Shown in pieces: positions 34,818-42,209 of a DNA stretch of 54,269 nucleotides (position 1 is its first letter; each line of letters opens with the position of its first letter). The stretch is taken from contig ACOK01000087.1 in NCBI GenBank assembly GCA_000174895.1, forward strand, positions 1 through 54,269. Reading direction: 5' to 3'. The position numbers and the translations under genes were made by a program. This DNA comes from Ruminococcus flavefaciens FD-1. GTDB taxonomy: Bacteria; Bacillota; Clostridia; Oscillospirales; Ruminococcaceae. Below the pieces are notes generated by a model. That model made no database searches and was not told where the DNA came from. It worked only from the letters and a program-made list of their open reading frames with translations.

Positions 34818-34862
34818 ATGAACGTGGCAGATAATGAGGAATGCGCTATAATACTTTTATAA
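34818..34862 (+). CDS. Possible 14-residue leader peptide or gene remnant
   Basis: The ATG has a perfect GGAGG site 8 nt upstream and follows a consensus promoter. The frame (MNVADNEECAIILL) stops after 14 codons. It may be the start of a broken gene or a leader peptide. The next gene begins 77 nt later. Confidence 0.35.
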   Translation: MNVADNEECAIILL

Positions 34863-34939
34863 AAACATACAGACGTGTGTTTCTAACGACAACATAATAT
34901 TCATGGAGTATGATTTGCATGAAGCAAAGGAGAATAAAT

Positions 34940-35311
34940 ATGCAATCAAATGAGCAGGCAAAAAAGATAGCTATTGATTATATTGATGAATTATGCTATT
35001 ACGAAAAGAAAATTCCAGATTCACTTTATAGGTCCCTGAATTATTTTGTTGATGGAATTGGAGTTCAAAGAACTGATTGTATGGCTTTTTTTCCAAATGA
35101 AGAAGATGAAAGCTGGGAAAAAGGAAAAGCATATGAAGTTGTTGGATTTGGTAGTGAATACTTTGATGAGATATACTATATTTCATATCAAGAATTCTAT
35201 GATCTTCTTCATGTGAATGTTGAAAAGGCAATCGTTGATCGTGATGATGAATACAAAACGGCAGTAAGAGAACTTATGGAAAAATTCAGAAAAAAGCATA
35301 ATCTTAAATAA
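34940..35311 (+). CDS. Putative CdiI-type immunity protein
   Basis: The 123-residue acidic protein ends with the pattern YYISYQEFYDLLHVNVE, then FRKKHNLK. This is shared with the protein at 36929 (LLSYQEFYDVLCEYVE, then FKEKHNLK). The pattern resembles the ribonuclease-toxin immunity family CdiI_3, but I cannot run a search. Such proteins bind and neutralise a toxin C-terminus in the cytosol. No toxin gene is visible next to it, so it would be an orphan immunity gene. AAGGAG lies 7 nt upstream of the chosen ATG. Confidence 0.6.
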   Translation: MQSNEQAKKIAIDYIDELCYYEKKIPDSLYRSLNYFVDGIGVQRTDCMAFFPNEEDESWEKGKAYEVVGFGSEYFDEIYYISYQEFYDLLHVNVEKAIVDRDDEYKTAVRELMEKFRKKHNLK

Positions 35312-35544
35312 TCTTTCCCCTCCCATAATACTTCTTAGAGCGTGAGTTTGCCTGAATAATGGTAAATCCCCATTTTTCAAGCTGCTTGATGTTATCGTGG
35401 TCATACCACTCGATGTTATGCAGGTTTTTAAGCTCAAACCGTATCAGATCATCAGTCTTTTTGAACTTCTGCATCAGTACGGTTCATTGATTTGATCTGC
35501 TTGTATTATGCACGGTTTACTAATTCTTCGGTTTCGTTATCCAT
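35305..35544 (-). pseudogene. Frameshifted remnant of an unidentified gene
   Basis: A start with a good ribosome site (GGAGGTGA, 6 nt) opens MDNETEELVNRA and then stops. Another frame further on encodes an intact-looking tail (LHNIEWYDHDNIKQLEKWGF, then QANSRSKKYYGRG). The family is not recognised. It converges on the gene at 34940 and overlaps its last codons. Confidence 0.45.
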
Positions 35545-35634
35545 TGCATTTCACCTCCGATCTGCTCTATATCCTGATTATAGCACAAATGGCGGTATAT
35601 TGCAATGTATAAGGTGTGAAAAAGTGTGTGGAGA

Positions 35635-35663
35635 TTGACTTTTTCGGGGCGGTTTGGTATAAT
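35635..35663 (+). promoter_or_regulatory. Cassette promoter, copy 1
   Basis: TTGACT and TATAAT with a 17-nt spacer and TGG extension. The same ~30 nt, including the spacer, recur at 36265-36293 and 37420-37448. Confidence 0.8.
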
Positions 35664-35672
35664 AAGAGTAAT

Positions 35673-35710
35673 CGAGGGGCAATATGACTTCCTCGCTTAA
35701 ATCAGAATTA
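35673..35710 (+). ncRNA. Leader motif, copy 1 (hairpin + AAATCRGAATT box)
   Basis: CGAGG (35673-35677) pairs with CCTCG (35691-35695) and is followed by AAATCAGAATTA, just before the GGGAGG ribosome site. The same plan is seen before the genes at 37509, 43468, 51386 and 52181. It may be a regulatory leader RNA. Confidence 0.45.
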
Positions 35711-35733
35711 TCATTCTCAACGGGAGGTCAATT

Positions 35734-36192
35734 ATGAAAGTAGATTACAGTAAATTTGAACGTGATGAAAGTTTGTACGGAGAAGTAACTGTTAAAGATC
35801 TTGACGGTTCTGAGAAAACTATTAAGGTAGAACTCGTAGAAAATGAAGATGAAGAAATACCCGAAGCAGAAAAAGAAACTCTGGAGTTCTTTATAGACAA
35901 CTACTTGGAATATAAGCAGTTCTTATTAAAACCTATTTTTGAATACTATCAGAAATGTAGAAAGATGTGGGGTGCAATAGCATCCGATGACCAGAAATTC
36001 CCTGAGATCAGCGATATAAATAAAATGTATGAAATGGTTTCGTTATACGCAATTGCAGTCCTTGACGAAAATCATTACGGAAAACGATCCATTAGTTTAT
36101 ATTATAATTGCACTTGGAGTGAAGAAGGAATGGGGATCATGGTTTCTGAATTCAATGTTGTTAAGATCGGAGACTCAGGCGAAGTATGGTAA
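35734..36192 (+). CDS. DUF6985-like small protein, probable immunity type
   Basis: The 152-residue protein begins MKVDYSKFERDESLYGEV, almost the same as the proteins at 51386 and 52181. It ends with a pattern typical of DUF6985-like proteins (YYNCTWSEEGMGI then VVKIGDSGEV). These families are common as clustered orphan genes near polymorphic-toxin and defence regions, and an immunity role is often assumed. It is soluble and acidic, with no signal. GGGAGG lies before the ATG. It has its own promoter, leader motif and terminator. Confidence 0.65.
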   Translation: MKVDYSKFERDESLYGEVTVKDLDGSEKTIKVELVENEDEEIPEAEKETLEFFIDNYLEYKQFLLKPIFEYYQKCRKMWGAIASDDQKFPEISDINKMYEMVSLYAIAVLDENHYGKRSISLYYNCTWSEEGMGIMVSEFNVVKIGDSGEVW

Positions 36193-36205
36193 ATACTCCT
36201 CAAAC

Positions 36206-36246
36206 ACGGATAGACCGTCCTCATCAGACGGCTATCCGTTTCTTAT
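36206..36246 (+). terminator. Cassette terminator, copy 1
   Basis: CGGATAGACCGTC and GACGGCTATCCG pair with one bulge, followed by TTTCTTATT. Near-identical copies lie at 37362 and 38918. Confidence 0.8.
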
Positions 36247-36264
36247 TCCGCATAGCCCCATAGA

Positions 36265-36293
36265 TTGACTTTTTCGGGGCGGTTTGGTATAAT
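36265..36293 (+). promoter_or_regulatory. Cassette promoter, copy 2
   Basis: TTGACT-17 nt-TATAAT, identical to copy 1 over the promoter and spacer. It sits 19 nt after the cassette terminator. Confidence 0.8.
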
Positions 36294-36336
36294 AAAGGCA
36301 AATATAGGATGAATATATCAAAAGGAGTATTTAATT

Positions 36337-36865
36337 ATGAATATAGAAGATTTTTCAGATGTGTCTGTCAGGGGTAAAACAGCTTATGGCGATCCTGTGC
36401 TTTGAAGAGTATATCAAAGCAAAATATCCCGATATAGATATGATGCCTGTGCTTGAATTGGCGTGGAAGCAGACCTGTACTCCTTTGTTTGAGAATGCCT
36501 ACAAGTTTGTTGAGATAATTCCCGAGTGCTTGTTTGAATTCGATGTATATAATGCTGAGTTTGAGGAGATTTCGGAAGAAGAATTTCATATATTCAGAAA
36601 GCTCTTGAATAATACCGATGAGGATCTGAATGAACTTATGCTGCAAATCAGCTATACTCTCAGAGCTTATGAAGGTACAAGAATAAATGATAATGGAATA
36701 GGATCTTCCTATCACCTCGAAAAGGTCATATCCATTCTGGAAAAGAATAATATCCCTTTGCCGGATATAAAGAAAGTACTGCCATATACATCTGACAAGC
36801 GTGACGGGTGGGGCGAAATAATCTATCCTAAAGGAATATCGACTATGCTATTTCTTGATAATTGA
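36337..36865 (+). pseudogene. Small orphan gene with a one-base frameshift
   Basis: Translation from the ATG at 36337 (AAAGGAG upstream) gives MNIEDFSDVSVRGKTAY. The frame then meets a TGA unless one G of the GG at 36388-36389 is removed. After that correction it continues as AILCFEEYIKAKYPD and stays open to 36865, giving about 175 residues. A downstream ATG (36386) is in frame with the long part but has no ribosome site. I do not recognise the family. It is soluble and acidic like its neighbours and may be an immunity gene. The frameshift could be real, programmed or a sequencing error. Confidence 0.65.
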
Positions 36866-36867
36866 AT

Positions 36868-36905
36868 ACACTCAAACACGGATAACCGTCTTTAACAGAA
36901 AGCTG
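36868..36905 (+). repeat. Broken copy of the cassette terminator
   Basis: The sequence CAAACACGGATAACCGTC matches the left half of the cassette terminator, but the right arm is replaced by other DNA. No promoter follows, so the gene at 36929 probably depends on readthrough from 36265. Confidence 0.6.
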
Positions 36906-36928
36906 TATTATGAATAAAGGTGAGAATA

Positions 36929-37333
36929 ATGGCATTGAATGAAAAGGATTATGAACTAATAAATGAGTTCATGGAACAGGTATGCAGGCTGGCAAGCCTC
37001 AATTCACCTCGTTTATTTATGGATGCTCTTAAAGGATTTACCCTTGACAAAGGAATCGGCGGAGATGGTTGGTGGGTAACTACTGAGTTTTTTGAAGCGG
37101 CAACGATGACCGAATCTGATATTGAATACTTAGGTGGCAGGAAGTTTGACGGAGTGGTTTTCGACGAGGATCTTAATATGAGTGAACCGCCAACTACACT
37201 TCTCTCTTATCAAGAATTTTATGATGTTTTATGCGAATATGTTGAGAAAGTCATTAAAGATAAAGACACAGATTTTCAGACCGAAGCAAGGAAGTATCTG
37301 CTTCTGTTCAAAGAAAAGCATAACTTGAAATAA
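36929..37333 (+). CDS. Putative CdiI-type immunity protein, second
   Basis: The 134-residue protein shares its C-terminal pattern (SYQEFYDVLCEYVEKVI, then FKEKHNLK) with the gene at 34940, while the N-terminal half is diverged. This fits paralogous immunity proteins matched to different toxins. The start at 36929 has AAGGTGAG upstream. It is terminated by a cassette hairpin. No toxin is visible in the window. Confidence 0.6.
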   Translation: MALNEKDYELINEFMEQVCRLASLNSPRLFMDALKGFTLDKGIGGDGWWVTTEFFEAATMTESDIEYLGGRKFDGVVFDEDLNMSEPPTTLLSYQEFYDVLCEYVEKVIKDKDTDFQTEARKYLLLFKEKHNLK

Positions 37334-37361
37334 CCTTAAAACTTTAATAGTTCATGCAAAC

Positions 37362-37400
37362 ACGGATAACCGTCCTTATCAGACGACTATCCGTTTTTTA
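37362..37400 (+). terminator. Cassette terminator, copy 2
   Basis: CGGATAACCGTC pairs with GACGACTATCCG and is followed by six T residues. Confidence 0.8.
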
Positions 37401-37419
37401 TTCCGCATAACCCCATAGA

Positions 37420-37448
37420 TTGACTTTTTCGGGGTGGTTTGGTATAAT
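37420..37448 (+). promoter_or_regulatory. Cassette promoter, copy 3
   Basis: TTGACT-17 nt-TATAAT, differing from copies 1 and 2 by a single base in the spacer. Confidence 0.8.
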
Positions 37449-37458
37449 ATGGGTAAGT

Positions 37459-37497
37459 GAGAGAACAATACGGCTCTCTCTGCTAAATCGGAATTTA
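37459..37497 (+). ncRNA. Leader motif, copy 2
   Basis: GAGAG (37459-37463) can pair with CTCTC (37474-37478 or 37476-37480). AAATCGGAATTTA follows at 37485-37497, 11 nt before the start codon. Confidence 0.45.
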
Positions 37498-37508
37498 TAG
37501 GTGATAGT

Positions 37509-37781
37509 ATGGAGAATAATATAATTGGAACTTGTGTAGAATGCGGCAGTGAGTTTCTAAAATCAAAGTCTAAAATGGAAGAATTATGTCCAGAATGCGC
37601 TTATTGGTTATATGGATATGAAAATTGTAAGCATATTTTCAAAGACGGGAAATGCACAATATGTCTTTGGAACGGAAACAAAAGTGATTATATAAAATCT
37701 TTATCAGATAAATTCCAGTTTACCGGGAAGTCGCCAAATCGCAGTTTGCGGGGAGGATTACGTGAAAATAGAAAAAGATGA
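37509..37781 (+). CDS. Small zinc-ribbon-like protein
   Basis: The first ~58 residues hold paired cysteines (CVECGSEF, CPECAYW) and a second set (C-x-HIF, CTICLW), which suggests one or two structural zinc sites. After residue ~70 the sequence becomes basic and overlaps the next gene, so the C-terminus may be a run-on after a deletion. It has its own promoter and leader motif. Function is unknown. Confidence 0.55.
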   Translation: MENNIIGTCVECGSEFLKSKSKMEELCPECAYWLYGYENCKHIFKDGKCTICLWNGNKSDYIKSLSDKFQFTGKSPNRSLRGGLRENRKR

Positions 37782-38298
37782 AATAACAATCCGAGATTTT
37801 ACGGAAACAGATCTTCCACTCATGTTTAAATGGTTGACAGATAAGAGAGTGCTGGAGTATTACGAAGGTCGTGACGTCAGGTTTACGATGGATACTTTGT
37901 CTGCACATTTTTTGGAAGAAATTCCAGATGGATTCAGAATGATCATCGAGTATAAGAAATCCCCCATCGGATATGCACAGGCCTATCAATTGAGTGGTGA
38001 ATTGTTCGATGAATATGACTATCCTGACGATGGACATATAGTGTTTGCTATGGATCAGTTTATAGGTGAGCCGAAATACTGGAGTAAGGGAATAGGCTCA
38101 TCTTTTTTGAAAATGATGGCTTCTCATCTGAAAGAAAATATGGCTGCGGAACGAGTTCTTCTTGACCCTCACCAAGATAATAAAAGGGCTATAAGGGCAT
38201 ACGAGAAAGCCGGGTTTAAAATCATTAAATCACTTCCAAAACATGAGATGTTTGAGGGAGAAAAAGTAGATTGCTGGCTGATGGAATTAGCACTGTAG
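37762..38298 (+). CDS. GNAT acetyltransferase, AAC(6')-like
   Basis: The 178-residue protein matches the Acetyltransf_8/AAC(6') branch, with FTETDLPLMFKWL early, then DQFIGEPKYWSKGIGSSFL (acetyl-CoA loop) and LDPHQDNKRAIRAYEKAGF. Relatives acetylate aminoglycosides, but many chromosomal members do not, so resistance should not be assumed. The start is a GTG with GGGGAGG 5 nt upstream. It overlaps the end of the previous gene by 20 nt, and another GNAT gene follows after 41 nt. Confidence 0.82.
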   Translation: MKIEKDEITIRDFTETDLPLMFKWLTDKRVLEYYEGRDVRFTMDTLSAHFLEEIPDGFRMIIEYKKSPIGYAQAYQLSGELFDEYDYPDDGHIVFAMDQFIGEPKYWSKGIGSSFLKMMASHLKENMAAERVLLDPHQDNKRAIRAYEKAGFKIIKSLPKHEMFEGEKVDCWLMELAL

Positions 38299-38339
38299 AT
38301 TCCAGTTTGCAGATATGCCGTTGGTAAGAGAGGTATGCC

Positions 38340-38882
38340 ATGATACTTGAAACGAAAAGATTGATCCTCCGACCGTGGGAAGAAAGCGATGCGGAGAATT
38401 TATTTAAATATGCAAGTCATCCTGATGTGGGACCAATCGCAGGATGGGCGGTTCATACAAGTGTAGAGAATAGCCGTGAAATAATCCGGAGGGTTCTTTC
38501 AGCGCCGGAGACCTATGCTGTAGTATTAAAAGAATCAGGCCAGCCTGTTGGCAGCATTGGACTTATGCTTGGGAAAGCCAGCAATATTGGCCTTCCTGAT
38601 TCAGAAGGTGAAATCGGCTACTGGATCGGCGTTCCGTATTGGGGACGAGGGCTGATACCGGAAGCAGTCAGGGAATTGATGCGCTACGGTTTTGAAAACC
38701 TGAAACTTAATAAAATATGGTGTGGTTACTTTGATGGGAATGAAAAGTCAAAGCGTGTTCAGGAGAAGTGCGGTTTTCATTATCATCATACGGCCTATAA
38801 TGTGCCCTGTGCCATAGAGGGCGTTCTCCGAACGGAACACATAACATGCCTTTCCAAAGAGGAATGGCAGTCTGTCAGATAA
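38340..38882 (+). CDS. GNAT acetyltransferase, RimJ/RimL-like
   Basis: The 180-residue Acetyltransf_3 protein starts [21 protein letters not shown] and has the pattern [16 protein letters not shown], then [21 protein letters not shown]. The family acetylates N-terminal amines of proteins or small molecules; the target is unknown. It is probably co-transcribed with the GNAT gene before it and is followed by the cassette terminator at 38918. Confidence 0.88.
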   Translation: MILETKRLILRPWEESDAENLFKYASHPDVGPIAGWAVHTSVENSREIIRRVLSAPETYAVVLKESGQPVGSIGLMLGKASNIGLPDSEGEIGYWIGVPYWGRGLIPEAVRELMRYGFENLKLNKIWCGYFDGNEKSKRVQEKCGFHYHHTAYNVPCAIEGVLRTEHITCLSKEEWQSVR

Positions 38883-38917
38883 CTTCTGATTTAGCTTAGT
38901 AACTTAATATACTCAAA

Positions 38918-38958
38918 CACGGATAACCGTCCTCATCAGACGGCTATCCGTTTCTTAT
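38918..38958 (+). terminator. Cassette terminator, copy 3
   Basis: Same stem as at 36206 without the bulge, followed by TTTCTTATT. The cassette promoter is absent after it; mobile-element debris follows. Confidence 0.8.
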
Positions 38959-39240
38959 TATTCCGCATACCCACAATCAAGCACCCTGAGCGTTGTATGT
39001 TCTCCGTCATGCGGTGAGGCAATATCATAGGTGATCGAGCTGTACCTGAGCTGACCGCAAAGCTCTGTTGCCCGTTTCAGAAAGTCCGGCGGTATGGACT
39101 GTGAGATAATACTGATACTCTTTCTTGAGATACTTCTCGCATAATTCCTTGCCGACTTCCAAAGCTCTTTCGGGAGTGATCTCCCCAGGCTTGAACGACA
39201 TTGTAAAGTGCTGTGCAAGGACGGTATTCTTGCCTGTGTG
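38958..39240 (-). pseudogene. Relaxase fragment joined to another gene tail
   Basis: The 5' half encodes part of a MobA-type relaxase (QHFTMSFKPGEITPERALEV, then KYLKKEYQYYLTVHT). A different frame then encodes an unrelated tail (FLKRATELCGQLRYSSITYD, ending LDCGYAE). It lacks the start of the relaxase and its catalytic parts. A second relaxase piece lies at 48654. It is debris of a mobilisable element. Confidence 0.65.
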
Positions 39241-39507
39241 CCTTATCTTGACAGTATCGAGGTCAGCGGAAACGGCACATCGGTGGGCGGTATCAAGGCA
39301 GGCGTGAACGAAGCGTATTTCAAGAATTTTGCTCTTGCCCTTGCCGAAAAGGTGGATATTCCCGTGATACTTGTGGGCGGTCACAGGAGCATCGACAATA
39401 TGAACAATGTGCTTAACGAGGGGAAGATCGAATATCTGTCGCTGTCCCGTCCTCTTATTCGTGAGCCTTGCACTCAAAACAGAGAGCAAGGCTCGAATAA
39501 ATATTAA
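39236..39507 (+). pseudogene. C-terminal fragment of an NADH:flavin oxidoreductase (OYE-like)
   Basis: The frame encodes the end of a TIM-barrel flavin oxidoreductase: VSGNGTSVGGIKAGVNEAYF, then KVDIPVILVGGHRSID and YLSLSRPLIREP. The first ~270 residues are missing and the frame runs straight out of the opposite-strand relaxase fragment. It converges on the sirtuin gene. OYE-type genes belong to extended SirTM-macrodomain operons elsewhere, but here the orientation is opposite and the gene is broken. Confidence 0.75.
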
Positions 39508-40352
39508 GCCAATTTTTTCAGCACCTCATGAATATCCCCATTGATGCAAATGCTCTGCCCGGCTATCTCATCGGGTGCATACGCCTCCCCGTAATTCAGG
39601 CAGGCATAGACCGCCTTCTGGTTTGCATAGGTCATCTTCAAGAACGGATACTTGATGATGACAGGCGTGTTCATGCCCACACCCAATTCAAGGAACAGGA
39701 TATGCAGTCCATCATGGCGGCGCAGGAATTCATCATAACGCTCCGATGCTCTGTGCCAGCCATCGTCCTCTACGAATGTATCATCGGCTCTGAGGTTCAT
39801 GCTCATAGGCTTTCCGCAGACGGGACAGTGTGGCACAAGCTCTGACGGAACACGCATATTTTTCTGCTGCTCAAACATCGCCCTGACGGTCTCCTCGTTG
39901 TCATAGGTCTTTTGGTGGCACGGCTCACTGCACTGCCAAAGCCCATAATCGCCCTGGGTGTAGAACAGGCGGTGCTTGTCAAACCCTGCCTTTTGAAACT
40001 GGTGGTCAACATTGGTGGTGAGAACAAAATAGTCCTTGTCCTTCACAAGCTCGAACAAGCGCTTGTATGTGCCGTTGTCAACGTCCATGTAGCGGTTGAT
40101 GTAAATGTAGCGTGACCAGTACGCCCACTGTTCTTCCGGTGTCTGGAACGGATAAAAACCGCCCGAATACATATCCTGAAAGCCGTATTTCTCCACGAAA
40201 TCGGCAAAATACTTCTGCAAACGCTCTCCCGAATAGGTAAAGCCTGCGGCGGTGGAAAGACCTGCACCTGCACCGATGACGATCGCATCAGCGGTCTGTA
40301 TTTCTTTTTTCAGACGGTCAATTTCCGCCGAGTAATCTCTTGTATATTTCAT
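39504..40352 (-). CDS. Class M sirtuin (SirTM), protein ADP-ribosyltransferase
   Basis: The 282-residue protein has the sirtuin NAD loop as GAGAGLSTAAGFTYSG and the segment VLTTNVDHQFQKAGF in place of the usual catalytic-His region. It also has HCPVCGKP as a partial zinc site and LELGVGMNTPVIIKYPF. These features fit the SirTM branch, which ADP-ribosylates a lipoylated GcvH-like protein in other Firmicutes and is paired with a macrodomain hydrolase. Here the start overlaps the macrodomain gene by 35 nt, with AGGAGG 6 nt upstream. No gcvH-L or lplA-like gene is visible in this window. Confidence 0.88.
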   Translation of the reverse strand: MKYTRDYSAEIDRLKKEIQTADAIVIGAGAGLSTAAGFTYSGERLQKYFADFVEKYGFQDMYSGGFYPFQTPEEQWAYWSRYIYINRYMDVDNGTYKRLFELVKDKDYFVLTTNVDHQFQKAGFDKHRLFYTQGDYGLWQCSEPCHQKTYDNEETVRAMFEQQKNMRVPSELVPHCPVCGKPMSMNLRADDTFVEDDGWHRASERYDEFLRRHDGLHILFLELGVGMNTPVIIKYPFLKMTYANQKAVYACLNYGEAYAPDEIAGQSICINGDIHEVLKKLA

Positions 40353-41082
40353 GATCGTCCTCCTTGAATACATTGAATATCACCTGTATATCGTGTGTTT
40401 TGCGGAACTCCCTGACAGTACGGACAGCAATTTCTGCCGCCTTTTCCTGCGGAAAGCCGAATACGCCCGTTGAGATACAGCAGAAAGCGATACTCCCGAT
40501 ACCGTTTTGCATAGAAATTTCAAGACAGCTTTTGTAGGAGCTTTCAAGCAGTCGGCAATGCTCCTCGGTGAGCCGTCCCTGCACGATCGGTCCGACCGTA
40601 TGTATCACATAGTCGCAGGGCAGGTTGTAGGCAGGCGTTATCTTTGCCTTGCCCGTGGGTTCTTCATGCCCCTGTGCCTGCATGATCTGACCGCACTTAT
40701 ACCGCAGACGAACGCCTGCAAAGGTGTGGATACAGTTGTCGATACAAGAGTGGCAGGGCTGCCAGCACCCCGTCATTCCCGAATTGGCGGCGTTGACGAT
40801 AGCACCGCATCTGAGCGTAGAGATGTCGCCTTTCCATAGGTAAACACCATTTTCAACAGGGGAGAGGTCGGCAATATCCGTGATGCCCTTACTTTCTGTC
40901 AATTCGGTGAGATATTCGTCCTCGGCTTGCAAATAATCCTCGTCTGCCTTGACAGCAGGGCGGATATTCACAAGGCTTCTGTAAAGGCGGTATTTATCCG
41001 CTTGCGTTTCGGGTAGCTCTATTCCGTCAACATCGTTTCTTTCTGACAGCAGATAGTTTATCAGAAAGTCAAGCTTCTCCAT
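40318..41082 (-). CDS. Zinc-type macrodomain ADP-ribosyl hydrolase
   Basis: The macrodomain core is RCGAIVNAANSGMTGC near residue 90, with the zinc-binding stretch WQPCHSCIDNCIH and later CISTGVFGFPQEKAA. The zinc form is the one linked to SirTM operons and removes ADP-ribose from the sirtuin's target. The N-terminal ~65 residues are a helical extension typical of this branch. AAGGAG lies 8 nt upstream of the ATG. It lies 4 nt after the stop of the PNPOx-ferredoxin gene. Confidence 0.9.
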   Translation of the reverse strand: MEKLDFLINYLLSERNDVDGIELPETQADKYRLYRSLVNIRPAVKADEDYLQAEDEYLTELTESKGITDIADLSPVENGVYLWKGDISTLRCGAIVNAANSGMTGCWQPCHSCIDNCIHTFAGVRLRYKCGQIMQAQGHEEPTGKAKITPAYNLPCDYVIHTVGPIVQGRLTEEHCRLLESSYKSCLEISMQNGIGSIAFCCISTGVFGFPQEKAAEIAVRTVREFRKTHDIQVIFNVFKEDDHEIYKRLLGGN

Positions 41083-41086
41083 ACGA

Positions 41087-41704
41087 TCATCTCCTTATGA
41101 CTGCTCCCACAGGACAGACCGCCGCACAGTTCCCGCAGTGCAGACAGTTTTCCTGACGGATAAGAGCTTTTTCTTTCAGTTCGATACAGCTCTGCGGACA
41201 GTCGCTCAGACATGAACCGCACCTGATGCAATCATCGGTCACGAAATATCCGCTTGCCCTGATCTCTGCACCGCCGAATGTGAAGCTGTCACGCTCAATA
41301 GGCTTCTTCGACAGGTCAAACCATTCTCCGCTGCCCTCATAGATCTGAAACACTGTGAGTGCCTTGCGGCTTTCCTCGGTGGGATAGATCTCAAACATAT
41401 AGGGATTCTTCTCAAACAACAGAGGGAGCATTTCTGCACCGATCTCCCTGACCTTGCCACGGACAGAAACAGCTGTACAGCTCATGGTATCCTCGCCCTT
41501 TTTTCCCGAAAGTGCAAGATAGCCCTTGTCCTTTAACCGTTGATAGAAATTCTTTCCCTTTGCGGTGAGAAAGTACAATCCGTTCTCGTCTGCGTACATC
41601 ATATCGATCACGCAGGTCACAGGCAGACCGTCGCTGTCCACTGTTGCAACAACTGTGGAGTGTATCTCGTCTACGATAAATCTCAGATAATCATTTGCTG
41701 TCAT
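41087..41704 (-). CDS. PNPOx-like split-barrel protein fused to a 2[4Fe-4S] ferredoxin
   Basis: Residues 1-~135 form a pyridoxamine-phosphate-oxidase-like flavin domain (VATVDSDGLPVTCVIDMMY). Residues ~155-205 are a ferredoxin with two CxxCxxCxxxCP motifs (CIRCGSCLSDCP and CLHCGNCAAVCP). Electrons probably pass from the clusters to the flavin. It is the first gene of the unit with the macrodomain and sirtuin, suggesting that the ADP-ribosylation switch is tied to redox stress. AGGAGG lies 5 nt before the ATG. Confidence 0.9.
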   Translation of the reverse strand: MTANDYLRFIVDEIHSTVVATVDSDGLPVTCVIDMMYADENGLYFLTAKGKNFYQRLKDKGYLALSGKKGEDTMSCTAVSVRGKVREIGAEMLPLLFEKNPYMFEIYPTEESRKALTVFQIYEGSGEWFDLSKKPIERDSFTFGGAEIRASGYFVTDDCIRCGSCLSDCPQSCIELKEKALIRQENCLHCGNCAAVCPVGAVIRR

Positions 41705-41721
41705 ATGTCCTCCTATGGAAA

Positions 41722-41757
41722 GAGTGTGCCGATATTTTTCAGCACACTCTCTTTTTA
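41722..41757. terminator. Hairpin between Rrf2 and PNPOx genes
   Basis: AGAGTGTGC pairs with GCACACTCT across a 12-nt loop. The T-run follows on the plus strand only; on the minus strand it may act as a partial terminator within a longer transcript. Confidence 0.5.
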
Positions 41758-42192
41758 TTCTCCGTCTATTATCTTGCGTGTATCAGCAACGACTTGGGCA
41801 AGCGTGGTACTTTTCAGCTCGTTTTCAAGAGCCGCCTGCGCCGCTTCAAGCCTGTCGTCCATAGCCTTATGGATATTGCGCCCCACAGGACATTCCGCAT
41901 TTGGATTTTCATGGAAGTGGAACAGCCCCTCATCATCTACGCAGTCAACCGCCTTGTAAATATCGTACAGCGTTATTTCGTCAAGTGCTTTTGCAAGGTG
42001 TGCACCGCCGCTGCCCTGACGAGTTTCAACTATCCCTGTATTGCGAAGCTGTCCGAGGACATTGCGTACTATCACCGCATTTACACCCGTACTGCCCGAC
42101 AGGAAGTCGCTGGTCACTCTCATCTGACTGCCAAAAATGTCGATGCAGGTGAGGATATGCACTGCCACTGTGAATTTACTTGTTATCTGCAT
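41755..42192 (-). CDS. Rrf2-family regulator, YwnA-like
   Basis: The 145-residue winged-helix protein has the Rrf2 start MQITSKFTVAVHILTCID and the YwnA-type segments GSGGAHLAK and NPNAECPVGRNI. The three-cysteine Fe-S pattern of IscR/NsrR is absent, so it probably does not sense through a cluster; a single Cys remains. It follows the NAD(P)-binding protein gene by 17 nt, as in ywnA-ywnB pairs. It likely binds the AAAGTTG dyad upstream of the operon. Confidence 0.88.
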   Translation of the reverse strand: MQITSKFTVAVHILTCIDIFGSQMRVTSDFLSGSTGVNAVIVRNVLGQLRNTGIVETRQGSGGAHLAKALDEITLYDIYKAVDCVDDEGLFHFHENPNAECPVGRNIHKAMDDRLEAAQAALENELKSTTLAQVVADTRKIIDGE

Positions 42193-42209
42193 AGATGTTC
42201 ATCTCTTTC

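Noticed and set aside
37762..38298. Aminoglycoside resistance gene
   Set aside because: The protein is AAC(6')-like, but substrate cannot be read from the sequence and chromosomal relatives often lack this activity, so only the family is given.
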